Notes: generated from the sequence alone by a model not told the origin. A stretch of 64,000 nucleotides of DNA from Prinsepia uniflora (GCA_032719365.1 CM064872.1:60154296-60218295), one strand, 5' to 3'; numbered from the stretch's first letter, positions 1 through 12,589 are shown. Translations and numbers: made by a program.

Positions 1-21
1 AAACCCAGAAAACGAGCATAC

Positions 22-3000
22 CTTCTTTCGTTCAGTCTTCCTTTTCTTCGGAGCGGGCTGTTCAATACTCCTGACCTAACAAGAACCAAAAACATGAACA
101 ATCTTAACAGCTAAATCAACCACAACGAAATGCAGGCATGAGCACAAATATTAAGAACCAGTAGCATCTTAGGGTAGTAACACCAACAAAATGACTGTAA
201 AGGTCCAGATACTTACAATTTCTGGGCATTCATAATCAATACCAGCAGCCTCTATTCTCTTTTGACGCTTCAAGTCTCTCTTTATAATCCTCTCCACCAA
301 CTTCTTGTGCTCTTCCGATGTTCTTTCCTGAAAAATCATCACCCGACAAGGAAATAGTTTAAGCAATTCCTTGCAGGATTGTCTGGTAAAGTCAAATGGA
401 AAAGTCTATAGAGGTTGCTTTCCATGTCCGCACTCAATACCTTGTCATGCCTCTCCCTCTCAATCTTAACCCAGTTCAAGGGTCTGACTTTGTAGTTGAA
501 ACCATGCCATCTATAAAATAAACAAGACACAACTCAGGAGCAATTTATAGCTGTAACATCCTTGCAAGGGAAAATGTGACAGTTTCTACAACCGTTCATG
601 CTGGGACAATTGTTTACAGAGGTGTATAATCATCTCACACAAAAAACTACAATGCAATATACAGTTGGTAATCTGGCTCTAAGCCAGATTGAAAAAAAAA
701 AACAATAAATCAACAAAGTCAGTTAATATCTTTTCAAACAACGCAGTTACACCATCTGGGAGAGATGCGACTGTAATTGTTATAATGCCCCAGTCATAAT
801 AATTTGAAGACAAAGCATAAACAGAAAATTAATTAGTTCCGGTACATCATGTGCGAACAAAGATATAGGAGAGAAGTATTTTCATCTAGGCTCGTTAAAA
901 TCAGCCAACTTTAACAAGTGTGTCACAATCAGGTTAATACATATTTAACACTATCTATAACCCTTTATCACTAGTGTTAGAGTTCCTGCAAATACCAATA
1001 ACAGGAACTTTCAAATTCATATTAGTTTCATCCCATCTTATCATGTCTCTGAAAGTCATCATTCCTAGTTTCCGACAATCTAATTTTCCGTGTGAAAAGA
1101 CTATTAAGAAAAGTAATAAAGTTTGGTTTGACAGTTATATTTTCCATGTGGTTAAAATAACATAAGTTAGATGGTGGAAAGTTAAGACTTAGGTTGTTGA
1201 AAAACATAACATGAGTTATTTAGGAGATTTTGATTCTTATATAAATGCTCAAGCAGTAAGTCATTATATGGTGTAATATACTGGTTAGGTTGTCATGATG
1301 TTCACTATATGACAATTGTATATTCAAAAATTGATTTATCATTCACATAATTATTAAAACTAGTCAAGAAGTAAAATATGGACACACAAATTAGTGATTT
1401 GAGATTTTGATTCTTACATAGAAGCTCAAGTAGTACTTCATTATCTGATGCAATCTTGTAGTTTGGTTGTCATGATGTTTACCATATGACGGTTGTTTCT
1501 TTAAAAATTGATTTAACATTCACATAATAATTAAAACTATTCAAGTAGTAAAATATGGGCACACAAATTTATCAAGTCAGTAATTTCATGTAGTATTTAC
1601 TATTAATCTACTTATTAGGTCATGGACCAGTATAACCACCAATAAGTTGAACTTCTGACCCTTCACCTTCTTTAGTTTGAAGATCAATCTATTTTTCAAA
1701 ACCACAACTTTAACCCCCAAGAAATTTCCCACAATAAAAAAATTTCTTCCATAACTAATAGAGGAATAAGCCTTCTCTTCTCCTCCCTTCCGCCCTTATA
1801 AATAGTTTCCTACTCTTCTCCGTTTCAAGTGACCGAGCAAACTATTTGTGAAATTATTAGCATCCAAACAACAGGTCCCAATCACATTGATGTAGACAAT
1901 TTTCTAGAGAAGCCTTCCACAGTAAATAGACATTTGGATTTCCATACACATACATTTTAACACCGGATAAATCAATATCATAAAAGATAACTGAATGAGA
2001 ACTAATCAATTTCTTACATTTTTGGGTGGACATTCTGTGGAGGAATAAGATGGACTTGCAAAAGATGTTCGAATAACAAATAGTTATGCATAGTTTCAGC
2101 TACAATTTTCGCCACCTGCAAACAAGGCCACGTTAGCACCCAAAAAAAATAGAAACACTTCATGGAAGAACAGAATTTTAGATATTAAATTCACATGAAA
2201 TGAATACAACCCCAGGGTCCTCAAACTCGATGAAGCCAAAATGCTTTGATTTTCCAGTCTATGAAACGCCACATGAAAGGAGAAACAAAATTAGAATCAG
2301 TCAAAAAAACAACACCATTTTAACTACAATACACTACATGGAACGGAAGATCTTTATATGTAAATGTTCATAATTCCGAAAGGAAAGGTGTGGGGCGATT
2401 ACATTCAGGATTACACATTACATATATTTCAAAGACATTTCATTTGGGAACTTCAAGATACATCATCTCTGGAAATACCTATTAAAATAGGGCACTCAAG
2501 AGAACGTCCAAAGTTGTCCAACTTGGTATCATCATAAATTCACAATACACATTTTATGATTCAAAAAGAATATTTGTTCCTATTTCCATTAGTTGTCAGA
2601 GTATATCCCCAAAAACTCGAGATTCCAGTCACGTCAACTGTGAGCTCACTTGAGTCTTAATTGCTGTCCCATGTGTCCCCGTAAGTTTACTCACTAGACC
2701 ATGGTTGGAAAGCTACAACTGCAATTTAACTTGCTCACTAACTCAGGAAAAAACAATAAGAAAATGGCTTGTCATACAAGTGGAAATTTCACATAGTATT
2801 AAGTTTCACCAGTCCAACCTCCCAAGATAAGACTGTATATCCTTGTTAAACCTTAAAAGCTTTAGATAAGTGAAGATGAAACATTGCTGCTATTACAAAC
2901 TGGAAGGTTCAGCAGCCTAACCTTTTTGTTACGCGCAATTCTCAATCTCTTAACCACGCCGAATTGCCCAAAAAAGCCTGCAAAAAGCAACTAGTTAGCA

Positions 3001-3417
3001 AGAAAGCAACCTTCACCAAAACACTTGCAGAAAATTTCATACAAAATTATCAAATTTTACAATCCACTGAACCTTCCATTTCATTCTCATAGAAACCGTG
3101 AGGTATCCGACCAATGTATAAAACCCTAGAAACATCCTCCTTGGGCTTTTCTTCTGGGAGCTTACGAGCCGGACCGCCTTCTAATGGCTATCCTCGTAAA
3201 TAAACGAAAAACAATAAATAAAAAACCAACAATAATAACATAGAAACTCATGGCTATAAGTGAATAGGTATGTATAATTTGGATTAAGCATTACCAAGAA
3301 ATCAGCGGCGGTGGTAGCCGTAGTAGTCGCAACTTCTTTATTGTGGGTAGACAGCGATAGTTGAGCAGAAGCTTTGCTCAACTTCTTTTTCATTGCCTTT
3401 TTCGCCTTTGCCCCCAT
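22..3417 (-). CDS. RRM nucleolar protein, NIFK/Nop15-like (MKI67 FHA-interacting-like), 3' end outside window
   Basis: Exons on the minus strand are 3417-3295, 3187-3073, 2977-2922, 2258-2211, 2115-2018, 510-441, 327-217 and 75-22. All junctions are GT-AG and keep phase, giving 225 residues before the gene leaves the window (a donor follows at 21-20). A basic N-terminus (MGAKAKKAMKKK) leads to one RRM: RNP2 VLYIGR at residues 63-68 and RNP1 KSKHFGFIEF at 101-110. The C-terminal part is Lys/Arg-rich (ERTSEEHKKL, QKRIEAAGIDYECPE, then PAPKKRKTERKK, a likely nuclear/nucleolar signal). The DFLPLEGGPA stretch and IEAAGI-YECPE match my memory of Arabidopsis AT5G04600. The family acts in 60S ribosome assembly in the nucleolus; that role is inferred by homology. 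The exon 2 acceptor was chosen at 3187 because the nearer AG breaks the frame. Confidence 0.9.
1224..1577. repeat. tandem duplication of about 178 bp inside an intron
   Basis: The largest intron of the RRM gene (511-2017) contains two adjacent diverged copies, about 1224-1400 and 1401-1577. Each starts GAGATTTTGATTCTTA and ends near AAAATATGG(A/G)CACACAAATT. The divergence shows it is not recent. No coding content is seen. Confidence 0.8.
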
Positions 3418-4639
3418 CTCGTTGCAAATATAATGATCTTGGAGAGATAAAAAAATTAAAATTAATAAGAAACGTTTCGGAATTTGTAAGTGTAATGAAA
3501 TCAGTAGGCGAGGATATTTTCTAGCAAAACAAACAGGATTTTCAGGACGCAAGAAAAGTCGGAACTGATAAATATTTTGGGTTTACCTGGAGAAAATAGA
3601 ATTGAGCTAGGGTTTTCCTGTGTGAAGATGAAGAAAGTGAATAAGCGGAGGAAGGAGAGCCGGGTTTTAGGTCAAGGTTTATCAGACTTGTTCGACGCCT
3701 TGCGCTTGGGCTTCCGCTTTAGTTTGGGCTTGGGCTTACAGGCAAAGCCGCCGAAATCACACAGGACCTGTTGATTTACCAATTCCAGATCCAGCCACAA
3801 CAATAATAAAAAGATTCCCATCACTAAAATTACATAATTAAAAATCAAATCCACAAACTCCAAAACAATCATAATCCATAACATTCATAACCATAAACAA
3901 ATTACTTCCATTAAAGAAACCAATCTTCGCTATCAAATTCATCAAATTCCATCCTAAAGAATCTACAAGTCAAGAGTAGATCTAAGTAAAGTTTGATTTT
4001 CAATGAGACAATTACCCATAAAGCCGAATGAGGGACAAAAAAAATTCTCAATCTATGTACTGTGACCAAAGCTATAAGAGATATTGTAACAAACTCTTCA
4101 GCAACAAGATAAAACAAAACTAAGGGAAAAATAAGAAATTCTAGAAAGTAGATTTTGGGTTATGGGATGGATTGAAAAAATTGAAAAAGAATTGTGATGG
4201 AGAATTCAAATCCAAACATAGCTTAGACCTTACCATTACCACAAGAAAGGAAAGAAAAAAAAAACAATTGACCCTTTCATCGTGCCTTTTCTAGGTGGTT
4301 TCAAACTCTCAAGTCATGTTAACATTATAGGGTTTTCACTTCAAATGCCTATTGAACTTCCCATTTAATTAGCTCAAAATATTCCTCGAAATTAATTTTA
4401 TCTCTAAATACCCCTTAAATAGGGATTCCATCAGTAAGGTTACCATATTTTATCACACTATATTTGTTTTCTATTATCATATAATCTGGCCTTGTTGGAT
4501 ACTACGTATCAAAACGTGACACATTGGTCAATAATTAGTGGGACCTACGCTAAAATTTCAAACCAAATTAAAAAAAAAAAATTAAGGGAAAAGGTTTTGA
4601 CTGATTTAGGAGATAAGGTCTTCAAGAGGCTCTGTAGTT
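3418..4639. other. intergenic, upstream of the RRM gene
   Basis: This holds the 5' flank and promoter side of the minus-strand RRM gene and then AT-rich sequence up to the LINE remnant. The short open frames on both strands show no recognisable domain. I see no convincing TATA box or repeat. Confidence 0.6.
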
Positions 4640-6260
4640 TGTTTCTGATAGGGTGATTAAGCGTCTGGTAGGTTGGAAGCAAAGGAGTTTGGATCAAGAT
4701 GGAATGGAAGTTCTAATAAGAGCAAAGGCTCGGGAAATTCCTTCTTATCCTATGAGTGTCTTCATATCACCAAGACGTTTTGTTGGAACCTGGAATCCAA
4801 ATTTGCTAGGTTCTGGTGGGGTGGTGGGGAGGATCTTCGTAAGACTCATTGCGATAGCTGGGGTTCTCTGGGATTTCCAAAACATGAAGGCGGGATGGGG
4901 TTTAGGAATCTCTACGAATTTAACTTGGCTCTCATTGCAAAACAATTTTATCATCTATTATTGGATCCACATTCTTTTGGGGCCATGATGATGAAGACAA
5001 AATATTTTCCCACCTCTAGTTTTCTGCAGGCTAAAAAGGGGGGTCATACCTCATGGTCTTGGGCTAGCCTCCTCGAAGGTAGAGATTTAATTCTCCAAGG
5101 GGCTCGTTGGCAGGCTATGGGTGGTAATAAAGTAAAAATCTTTGTTGGCTTTTTAAGTGTTGTTAGTGGTTATCCTACTCATCTTCCAGGTGTTAATCCA
5201 AATCTTGATCAAAAGATTGAGTCTCTTAATGATTGGAACTCTCACTCCTAGGACTTGAATATCTTATCTGCACTAATGCCCCAACAAGAAATTGAACGTA
5301 TTGTACAAGTGCCTATAGAGCGAAAGGGTGATTCAGATTGACTTATTTGGCAAAAGAAGAAGACTGGCATTTATTCTGTGCAATCTGGCTATCACTTTCT
5401 TCATGGTGATGTTGCTCAAAATCCTAACCGCTCTCAACCCTCATCTTCCATTACAATATGTCATTCACTTTGGAATGCAATTTGGAAGTTTAATACCCCG
5501 CCTAAGGTGAGAAATTTATATGGAGATCAATGAGAAATTGTGTGGCCATGATGGTTAATCTTTGTAAGAAGGGAATTAAGAATGTATCTTTATGCCCTAT
5601 TTGCTACGAGCATGAGGAATCAATTGGGCATTTTTTTTTTTGTTATGCCCTTGGGTGGATCGAGTTGGCCTTGGGGGACATTTGAATTATGTTATTAATA
5701 AAGATTTGATCACCTCTCCTGGTGCCTGGATGGTGGGAGCCATAAATAATGGGATTATGACTAGGTTGGAAAAGGCTTGCATTATGAGGAACATTATGTT
5801 CACGTTTTGGCACATATGGAAGGCCTAAAACAAATTCATCTTTGGCCATGAGTGTCTGAATCCTTTGGTGGTTGTCATGAATCAACAACATGCTATTATA
5901 GAGTTTGTTGCCCACTATTGTGAAAACTCTTCATGTTACCGTTTCTAGAAACTCTACTTTCCAACATCAGGTTGGTCTTCCCCACAATGGCCTTTTGTAA
6001 AGATTAATATTTATGCTTCATGGATTTCTGCTTCTTCTTCAATGCGGATTAGGCGTGTGATTCGAGATGATATAGGGAGTTTCTTGGTAGGGAAGGCTAT
6101 TCCAGGAAAAGCTTAATCTTTTATCCAAGCAGAACCCTCTGCAGTCCTTGAGGGTTGCCTTTTTGCGAAAGAGCTTGATTTTTCTTTTGTGTGCATTGAA
6201 ATGCCATTAAAAATCTCGAGGTTCATGCTAGGAATTCTTCATGGGAGCTTAATCCGTTTT
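4640..6260 (+). pseudogene. decayed LINE (non-LTR retrotransposon) 3' half: RT tail, zf-RVT, RNase H
   Basis: The plus strand translates in broken frames to the region after the reverse transcriptase core of plant L1-type LINEs: FARFWWGG, GGMGFRNLYEFNLALIAKQ, then KYFP and GHTSWSWASLLEGRDLI (about 4673-5150). A zinc-binding zf-RVT block follows at about 5460-5660 (LWNAIWKFNTPPKVRNF, then CPICYEHEESIGHFFF). A trace of a C-terminal RNase H domain lies at about 5985-6110 (WPFVKIN, VIRDDIGSFLVGKA). Stops and frameshifts at about 5250, 5340 and 5530 kill it. The 5' half is absent, as is usual for LINE insertions. Its 3' side is abutted by an LTR at 6261. Confidence 0.8.
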
Positions 6261-8100
6261 TGTAATGATCTGGAAACTCGAGAAAAGAAAAGTTGGAAAA
6301 CAATAATAAAAATGACGATTTTACCCTTGAAAGGTCAAAAGTTAACTTTTTTACTCGGGTACTTTTAGGATTTCTCATGAGTACTATTATGAAAGTCTCA
6401 AACTTCTGAGTTTATAGACATGCAATATGTCAAAATTGGATATTGATTGGGGTTCGATATTGGTCAAAATTGACTAGGGAAAATTGTGATGACCCGTCCC
6501 GAATTAGCGGGATTAATTAAGAATTAATGACGGATTAGCGAGACTAATCAGGGATTAGACGAGGATTAGTGGACGTTCGGACGAAATGACCATTTTGCCC
6601 CTAGAATGGGCGAATCGTTGACTTTTCATTCAGGCAGTCAAATGGACTTTGGCCGATGACTGTGACGTAGTTCGGGACGTCACGAGTTCATAGACAGGTG
6701 GCACGCTCGATTCCGACGTTCGAGGAAGAAGTTATGACGATCGGAAGCCCAAGGGCATTTTGGTAATTTGGTTGCATAGGGCCAATAGTTGACTTTTGAC
6801 CCGGGAGGTCTGATGGCCAAGGGTCGAGGACCGTTATATAGATCAAGACGATACGAATCCGTAGGCAGGCTGTAACGGCCCGTCCCGAATATCGGGATTT
6901 AATAATATTTAATTGTGATTTACTAATCTGGGATTAGTTGAGCGATTTCGGACGAATTGTGCAAAATGACCATTTTGCCCCTAGGCGTGGGCAAAATGTT
7001 GACTTTTAAATCGGATGGTCAAATGGACTTTGACCGATGACCGTGACGTAGTTCGGGAAGTCACGAGTTCATAGACAGGTGGCACGTTCGATTCCGACGT
7101 TCGTGGTGAAAGTTATGATGTACGGAAGTGCAAGGGCATTTTCGTAATTTGGACGATATAAGGGGAAATGTTGACTTTTTGATCGGGAGGTCCGATGGCC
7201 GGGGGCCAAGGACCGTTACGTAGGTATCGTTGATACGAATCCAATGACAGGCGGCACGCATCAATCGGAGTCCGTATGACCGAGTTACGGGTCAGGATGC
7301 GTGAGGGGCATTTTGGTAATTTTCTGCACAAGGGCAGAATGGTAATTTGGACTGTGATTTTGAACAGCCGTGAGTTGGAGCCATGATTGAGCTTGGTGGA
7401 TGGCTAGTGTGATCTATCCCTGAATTGTTTAGTATAATTGTAACATGGGGGAACATTATGATTGTGTTATTTGATTAATTAACTGAATTATTCCTCCATT
7501 AATCTCTTCAGACTTCTTCAACCGTGAACAACCAAACTTCAATTTTCTTCTACCCTTAATCTCCTCTCTATCCACTGAATTTGTGAACGAAATTGGCGAG
7601 AATTGAGACTGGATTGAATTGGGAAAACACGAGGGACTAATTGAGAGCTGGGGGCTGGAATTTCGAAAATTCTGAAATTCGGGGGGAAAATCGAATTGGA
7701 AGATTTGGGCCTTGACGATCAAATTGGAGATTAGTTTGAGTCTTCTGGGATTGCCACGATCATTTTCGTCGAAGGAACGAAGCGAATTGAGGCCCGTTTG
7801 AGGAAGAACGGAACTACTGTAGCTTCAGAAATTTCGAGCTTGAGTCGTGGGAGGATTTCGGATGATGAACAGTGATCGGATTGTTCTTCGTGTGATCATC
7901 CTTGATCTTAAGGTTTGAGGTAAGATTGTGTGTAATTTAGTCCACAGATCCCTAATTGAATCTAATTCGATGCTAATGGACTTTTGAATTGACGGAATCG
8001 GTGTCGAATTGCTAGGATTTGGACCGGGTCTTATCGCGGGTTTTTCAACCCGTTTACCAGTCATTCGGGTGAAGGAGATCACTGTGCAGTCACTGTAGCA

Positions 8101-8214
8101 GGCGCGTGGCTTTCACGCGCAGCCACTTACGGCGGCGCGTGACGGCGCGTGGGCACGAATCTCGAGGTGAGGTCAACATGACTTCTGTCCTATTTAATGT
8201 AACGAACATTTTGG
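8101..8214 (+). repeat. GC-rich inverted-repeat module plus conserved AACGAACATTTTGG block
   Basis: 8101-8152 holds GGCGCGTGG...CACGCGC and repeated GGCGCGTG/CGCGTGG words that can fold on each other. It is followed at 8199-8214 by TGTAACGAACATTTTGG. The same pair, in the same order, recurs near 10365/10459, 20300/20405, 21140/21239 and 60365/60455, and reversed near 23380/23450 and 59020/59085. It is a conserved landmark of these LTRs; its function is unknown. Confidence 0.75.
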
Positions 8215-8681
8215 TGTTGGTTTCGTGTTGATCGGACCTCGTTTCGATATTGTTCGGGATGTCCGAAGGTTTTAAATCCAGTTTAAAAATACTTAAAAAT
8301 TCGGGAAAATTCCGGGACTTTAATAGGATGTTAATGTAGAGGTTAGTGACCCTCTAATGTGATTTGAACAGGATTGGGAGTCCCGGTGATAGTGATGTGG
8401 CCCGGGAAGGCCTATGGCACGCGTATCGAGGCGCTCGGTTAAACGGTCTGTGAGTGGACATTGGTTTTATAAATTCGATGCATGCATAACTATTTCATGA
8501 TTTTTATAATGATGATTTAATGATTTACTTTGGATATCGGTGAATTTAATTGGTTTCACACATTTCGAGGCGATTTACGTATTTGCACGTAAATCGAGAT
8601 TTTTCTGGATTTGCACGGATTTCCAAAAATGTGGTTGGATATGATTTCATGAAACGGTTACAAATTTGATAAAGTGAAATC

Positions 8682-8819
8682 GGGCCAGGGGCCCAGTTGA
8701 TTTATGGAATCGGGCCAGGGGCCCAGTTAACTTGTGAATCGGGCCAGGGGCCCCGTTAACTTATGAAATCGGGCCAGGGGCCCAGTTGACTTCTACATGT
8801 GATTGCGGGTCGGGGACCC
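8682..8819 (+). repeat. mini-hairpin array (5 units)
   Basis: GGGCCAGGGGCCC is seen at 8682, 8712, 8741 and 8771, then GGGTCGGGGACCC at 8807. Each has a 5-bp stem and a 3-nt loop. Spacing is 29-30 bp, then 36. The last unit has swapped a stem pair (C-G to T-A) while keeping full pairing. Confidence 0.85.
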
Positions 8820-9748
8820 TAAAACGGAATTGAATAAATGATTTCTGGTTTACATTTTATATATATTCACATGCTAAAAACAATAGTGGTTTTGATGATA
8901 TGGAAAATATGGTTATGGCACGTTTCACGGTATTTGGGCTTGAGACCCGTCTGATGAAACTTAAAGGTTGGTTTGGATTTTATCCATGTATATATATATG
9001 CCTTGCATGTGGATATCGATAAAATGTATTTGGTACTGCACTGTATAGATCCTTCCATATTATATTGTCTCCTCCGGATGAGGTACCCCGGAGAGGTCAC
9101 GGGCGTCTAGTACGTCCAGCGTCTATGACGCTAAGCATCGGGGATGCTGTACCCGAACGGGGTTCGGGGATTGAACTCGGAATTGAGACCCGAGTGGCAC
9201 GCGTAGCCTTGTGATTGTGACCTTATTGACGTCAGGGACGTCAGACATCAGGGATGTCGGATTGGAGTGTATGGTGCAGTGGCTAAAACTATGTTTATGG
9301 TTCATATTATATGATATGTGATTTTAAATGATGTGGCATGCATATGATTTTACTGAGGGGCATAAATGTCTTATAAATGTTTTAAACAGACTTGTTTATT
9401 TTCGTCCACTCACAGCTTTTGTTTTAATGCCCTTCAGGTTGATTCCGGATATGACTGCAGCAGAGACTTAAGCATCGCACACCTCCTCCATCGATCCTTA
9501 CGCACTCTGGAAGCCCGTTTGGGCAATGGCAATCTGTTATCCCTTGTCTGACGCCTCTTGTCAGACGGGAGCACGTCACATTCCATGGTAATCCCGGGGG
9601 GATTGGGATGGGTCGTGTCACAGGCGGCACGTCGAATTCGGACGTTCGATGGAAAAGTTACGGTTCACGGAAGTACGAACGCACTATTGCACGAATTACG
9701 AAACAGATTCTTTTGGAATTAAGTGGGGCCTAGATATTTGTCATTGGA

Positions 9749-9784
9749 CCAATGGATGAGTGACAAGTGTCACCCATCCACTGG
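9749..9784. repeat. conserved CCAAT-hairpin of the LTR family
   Basis: CCAATGGATGAGTGACA and TGTCACCCATCCACTGG face each other across AG. Related copies lie at 24105-24143, 53924-53960, 55819-55854 and 59925-59955. Confidence 0.8.
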
Positions 9785-10951
9785 CCATCCCTTTTCCTTC
9801 ATGCATATCACATTCCTCTTCATCGATCATTCTCTCATTTCCAAACCCGATCTCACCACTTTGAACCCAAACCAATCCAACCCATCCCCACCTGATCATG
9901 ATTGTGAGGACCAGAGAGTGTTGGGAGGACTTGTGGATGCTGGTGGCAGGCCAGGAACAACGCCGCCGTGGACGGCGGCCATGAACCGAGCAAGACTTCG
10001 CGGTTAGGCCCATTTTCCTTTTTATTTCGATTTCAACGTTATGGATGATTTTGGGTGATTAGGAGATGTCTATTACATTTTTAGGAAGGTAATAAGGAGG
10101 TTTTGGATGGTGGTTTTGGGCTGAGCAGCCCTGGGTGCAATTGGGCAAACTGAACTGTTAGGACCAAAAATCAAACCGTGAGTTTTAGTTGTTTTTCTCT
10201 AGGTTTATTAATTGCAAATGATAGAAAACATCAAATAAGGAAGATTGGAATCGAAAAGGAAAAGATTGGACGAAAATAGGGTGAGAAACCAGGCCGGATT
10301 GGACTGCACAGGTGAACCGGCCGGACCTGGTTCAGCCGCTGGAGAAGATGATGGAACAGTGCCGTGTGAGCCCACGCGCAGGGCCCTTTGGGCGGCGCGT
10401 GGTAGCGTATGGTGGGGTTTCTGGGGATGTGTTCAACACACAAAATCTTCTATTCGATGTAACGAACATTTTGGGACTGGTTTTGTGTCAATCGGACATC
10501 GTTTCGATATAGTTCGGACTGTCCGAAGGTTTAGGTTGGCGTTTAAAAATAGTTAGAAATTCCGAAAAATTACGAGGCTTTAGTGAGGGGTTATATAAGT
10601 AGTTATTAACCCTTTAAATTAATTTGGACAGGTTTGGGAATCCCGGAAGCGACGATTGGCCCTAGAGACGCTTATGGCACGCGTATCGAGGCGCGGTTTC
10701 GGACGGTCTGTGAGTGGACTTGTTTTATGAATTCGATGCATGCATAAATGTTTTATAATTTTTTTAATATATGTTTTGTGATGCCATGAGTGCATTTGTT
10801 TGTGGTAGCCTAGGATTTACATATTTGCACGTATTTCGAGATTTCTGGCTTTATACGATGCTTATACGTGCTAGGTTTTCAATGAGGGTTTCATAAATTG
10901 GATTTTGAAATATGAAATCGGCCACGAGACCCATTTGAATTACGAACTCTC

Positions 10952-11203
10952 GGACTTGGAGTCCATTTGATTTGACGAGAAATCGGACCGAGGGTCCATT
11001 TGAGTTATATGATCGGACCGAGGGTCCCGTTGATTTATGATTCGGGCTTGAGGCCCATTTGGTTGTAATATCGGGTGTGAGGCCCTATTGGTCGTGAAAT
11101 CGGGCTTGAGGCCCTGTTGATTTGTGGTTTTCGGGCTAAGGGCCCAGTTGACTGTAGTATCGGGCTTAAGGCCCTATTGGTTGTGGAATCGAGCTTGAGT
11201 CCC
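10952..11203 (+). repeat. mini-hairpin array (9 units, period about 29-30 bp)
   Basis: 13-mers lie at 10952 (GGACTTGGAGTCC), 10985 and 11015 (GGACCGAGGGTCC), 11044 and 11102 (GGGCTTGAGGCCC), 11073 (GGGTGTGAGGCCC), 11133 (GGGCTAAGGGCCC), 11162 (GGGCTTAAGGCCC) and 11191 (GAGCTTGAGTCCC). Most keep a 4-5 bp stem despite different stem letters; 11073 and 11191 are the worst paired. Confidence 0.85.
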
Positions 11204-12589
11204 AGTTCGATTTATGAAATGAGAATTCGGGCATGAGACCCTGTTGAACTGAGGATTTAGGCTGAGGCCTGTGAAATGGATTTGAATCAGATTCGAGGAA
11301 ACCTGTTTACATGAATCGGGTATGAGACCCAATTGAGAAATGTTTTAAGAAAGAAAGAAAGAGTTTTGAAATTGATTATGAACCCTTCATATGATTATAT
11401 GGTCTCCTCTAGACGTCGACTTGGAGAGTCATGATCCACAGACCAGAATGGGTATCCCCATAGGGATCCCGTTCCAAGAGTGAGGGTTACGAGTTATGTT
11501 GTGGTCCCGGATCGGATTCCGGAGAGATGATCGGATTAGGTCCGAAGATAGAGCCTCCCAGATGGAGAATTCCTGGGAGAAGACTCGGAGTGAGACCCCG
11601 AGTAGTGTGCACACTAGTATAGAGATTATATCGTGACATTTATCGGGGATGTGTTCCCTGGGGGCTGTGTTCCCCGAGTTGGCATCTTCTCGGAAGTGCC
11701 GCAAATGGGTTATACGTATGTCGATACGTATGAGGTTTTACAGAAAGTGATTTGGGGGCGGAGACCCCGTGTTTTATGATTTAGAAAGTGATTTGGGGCG
11801 GAGACCCCGTAGATGTTTTAGTACTTCATTGAGAATGATTTGGGCTGAGTTCCCACATGTATTGTTTTATGGATTTACGAGTTTTTATGATTTCGGGTCG
11901 GGGACCCAAATGAATTTACGGTTCATGACGGTTTATGGGGACCGGCATGAACCCTTGAAAGGTTTTTATGGGTCATGACGGTTTATGGGAACCAGGCATA
12001 AACCCTGGAAAGGTTTTGAGAATGTTTGACAAATGGTTTTATGAACGTTTTGATAAACGGTTTTTGAATGCATGCATATGCTTTTATTGAAGGGCATAAA
12101 TGTTTTCCTGTGAACATGTTTTTAATGAAAATGTTTATTTTGTCCACTCACAGTTTTCGTGTTTTGAATACGCTTTAGGTTGATAGCGAATGCGGGCTGT
12201 AGCAGAGACGAGACATCACACTCCTCCTCCTACGATCCTGGCGTGCTCTGGATGTCCGGTGAGGGCTAGAGAAGGAAATTTTCCTGGTCTGACACTTCGT
12301 GTCAGATGGGATTAGGCGCGTCCCACGTTAATCCCGGGTGATTTGGGAGTGGTCATGACAAAAATGGTAATTTTGCTCATAAGGGTATTTTGGTCTTACA
12401 AAAGGACTCTAGGTTAATTAGAAGATTCTTTCACTTCCCTCCCTTATTCTTTTCTTGCCACCAACATACTCACATTATATATGTTAGGTTGGTATGTGCA
12501 TGTGTGTGTTCGGTGGGTGGTGGCTGAGAGGAAGAAAAATGAAGAAAAATGAAGAAAAAGAGAGAAAAGCAAGAGAGAAAATGTGAAGT

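Larger units (their letters stand above)
6871..9620 (+). mobile_element. solo LTR, B-like family, TSD CAGGC, nested in 6485-12360
   Basis: A 2750-bp TGTAACGGCCCGTCCC...GGGTCGTGTCA unit, flanked by CAGGC at 6866-6870 and 9621-9625. Removing it restores the outer LTR sequence around 'gtaggcaggcggcacg', which is seen uninterrupted in the sister LTR near 55685. It carries the GC-rich inverted repeat, the AACGAACATTTTGG block and four identical mini-hairpins. Confidence 0.93.
6485..12360 (+). mobile_element. solo LTR, family A, TSD AAAAT (contains a nested solo LTR)
   Basis: The element is TGTGATGACCCGTCCC...GGTCATGACA, flanked by AAAAT at 6480-6484 and 12361-12365. Subtracting the insertion 6871-9620 plus its TSD leaves 3121 bp. 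There is no internal domain, primer site or polypurine tract, so it is a solo LTR made by LTR-LTR recombination. Inside are the CCAAT hairpin (9749), a GC-rich module (about 10365-10405), the GTAACGAACATTTTGG block (about 10460), hairpin arrays (10952-11203, 11750-11810) and the conserved TGTCCACTCACAG...GTCAGA end region. Confidence 0.92.

Noticed and set aside
3181..3552. Single-exon reading of the RRM gene start as a 123-codon protein
   Set aside because: Only residues from the ATG at 3417 to 3295 are coding; the rest reads through an intron and 5' flank.
9723..10013. Overlapping plus and minus frames of about 90 codons
   Set aside because: LTR shadow frames over the CCAAT hairpin region; no family, no codon evidence.
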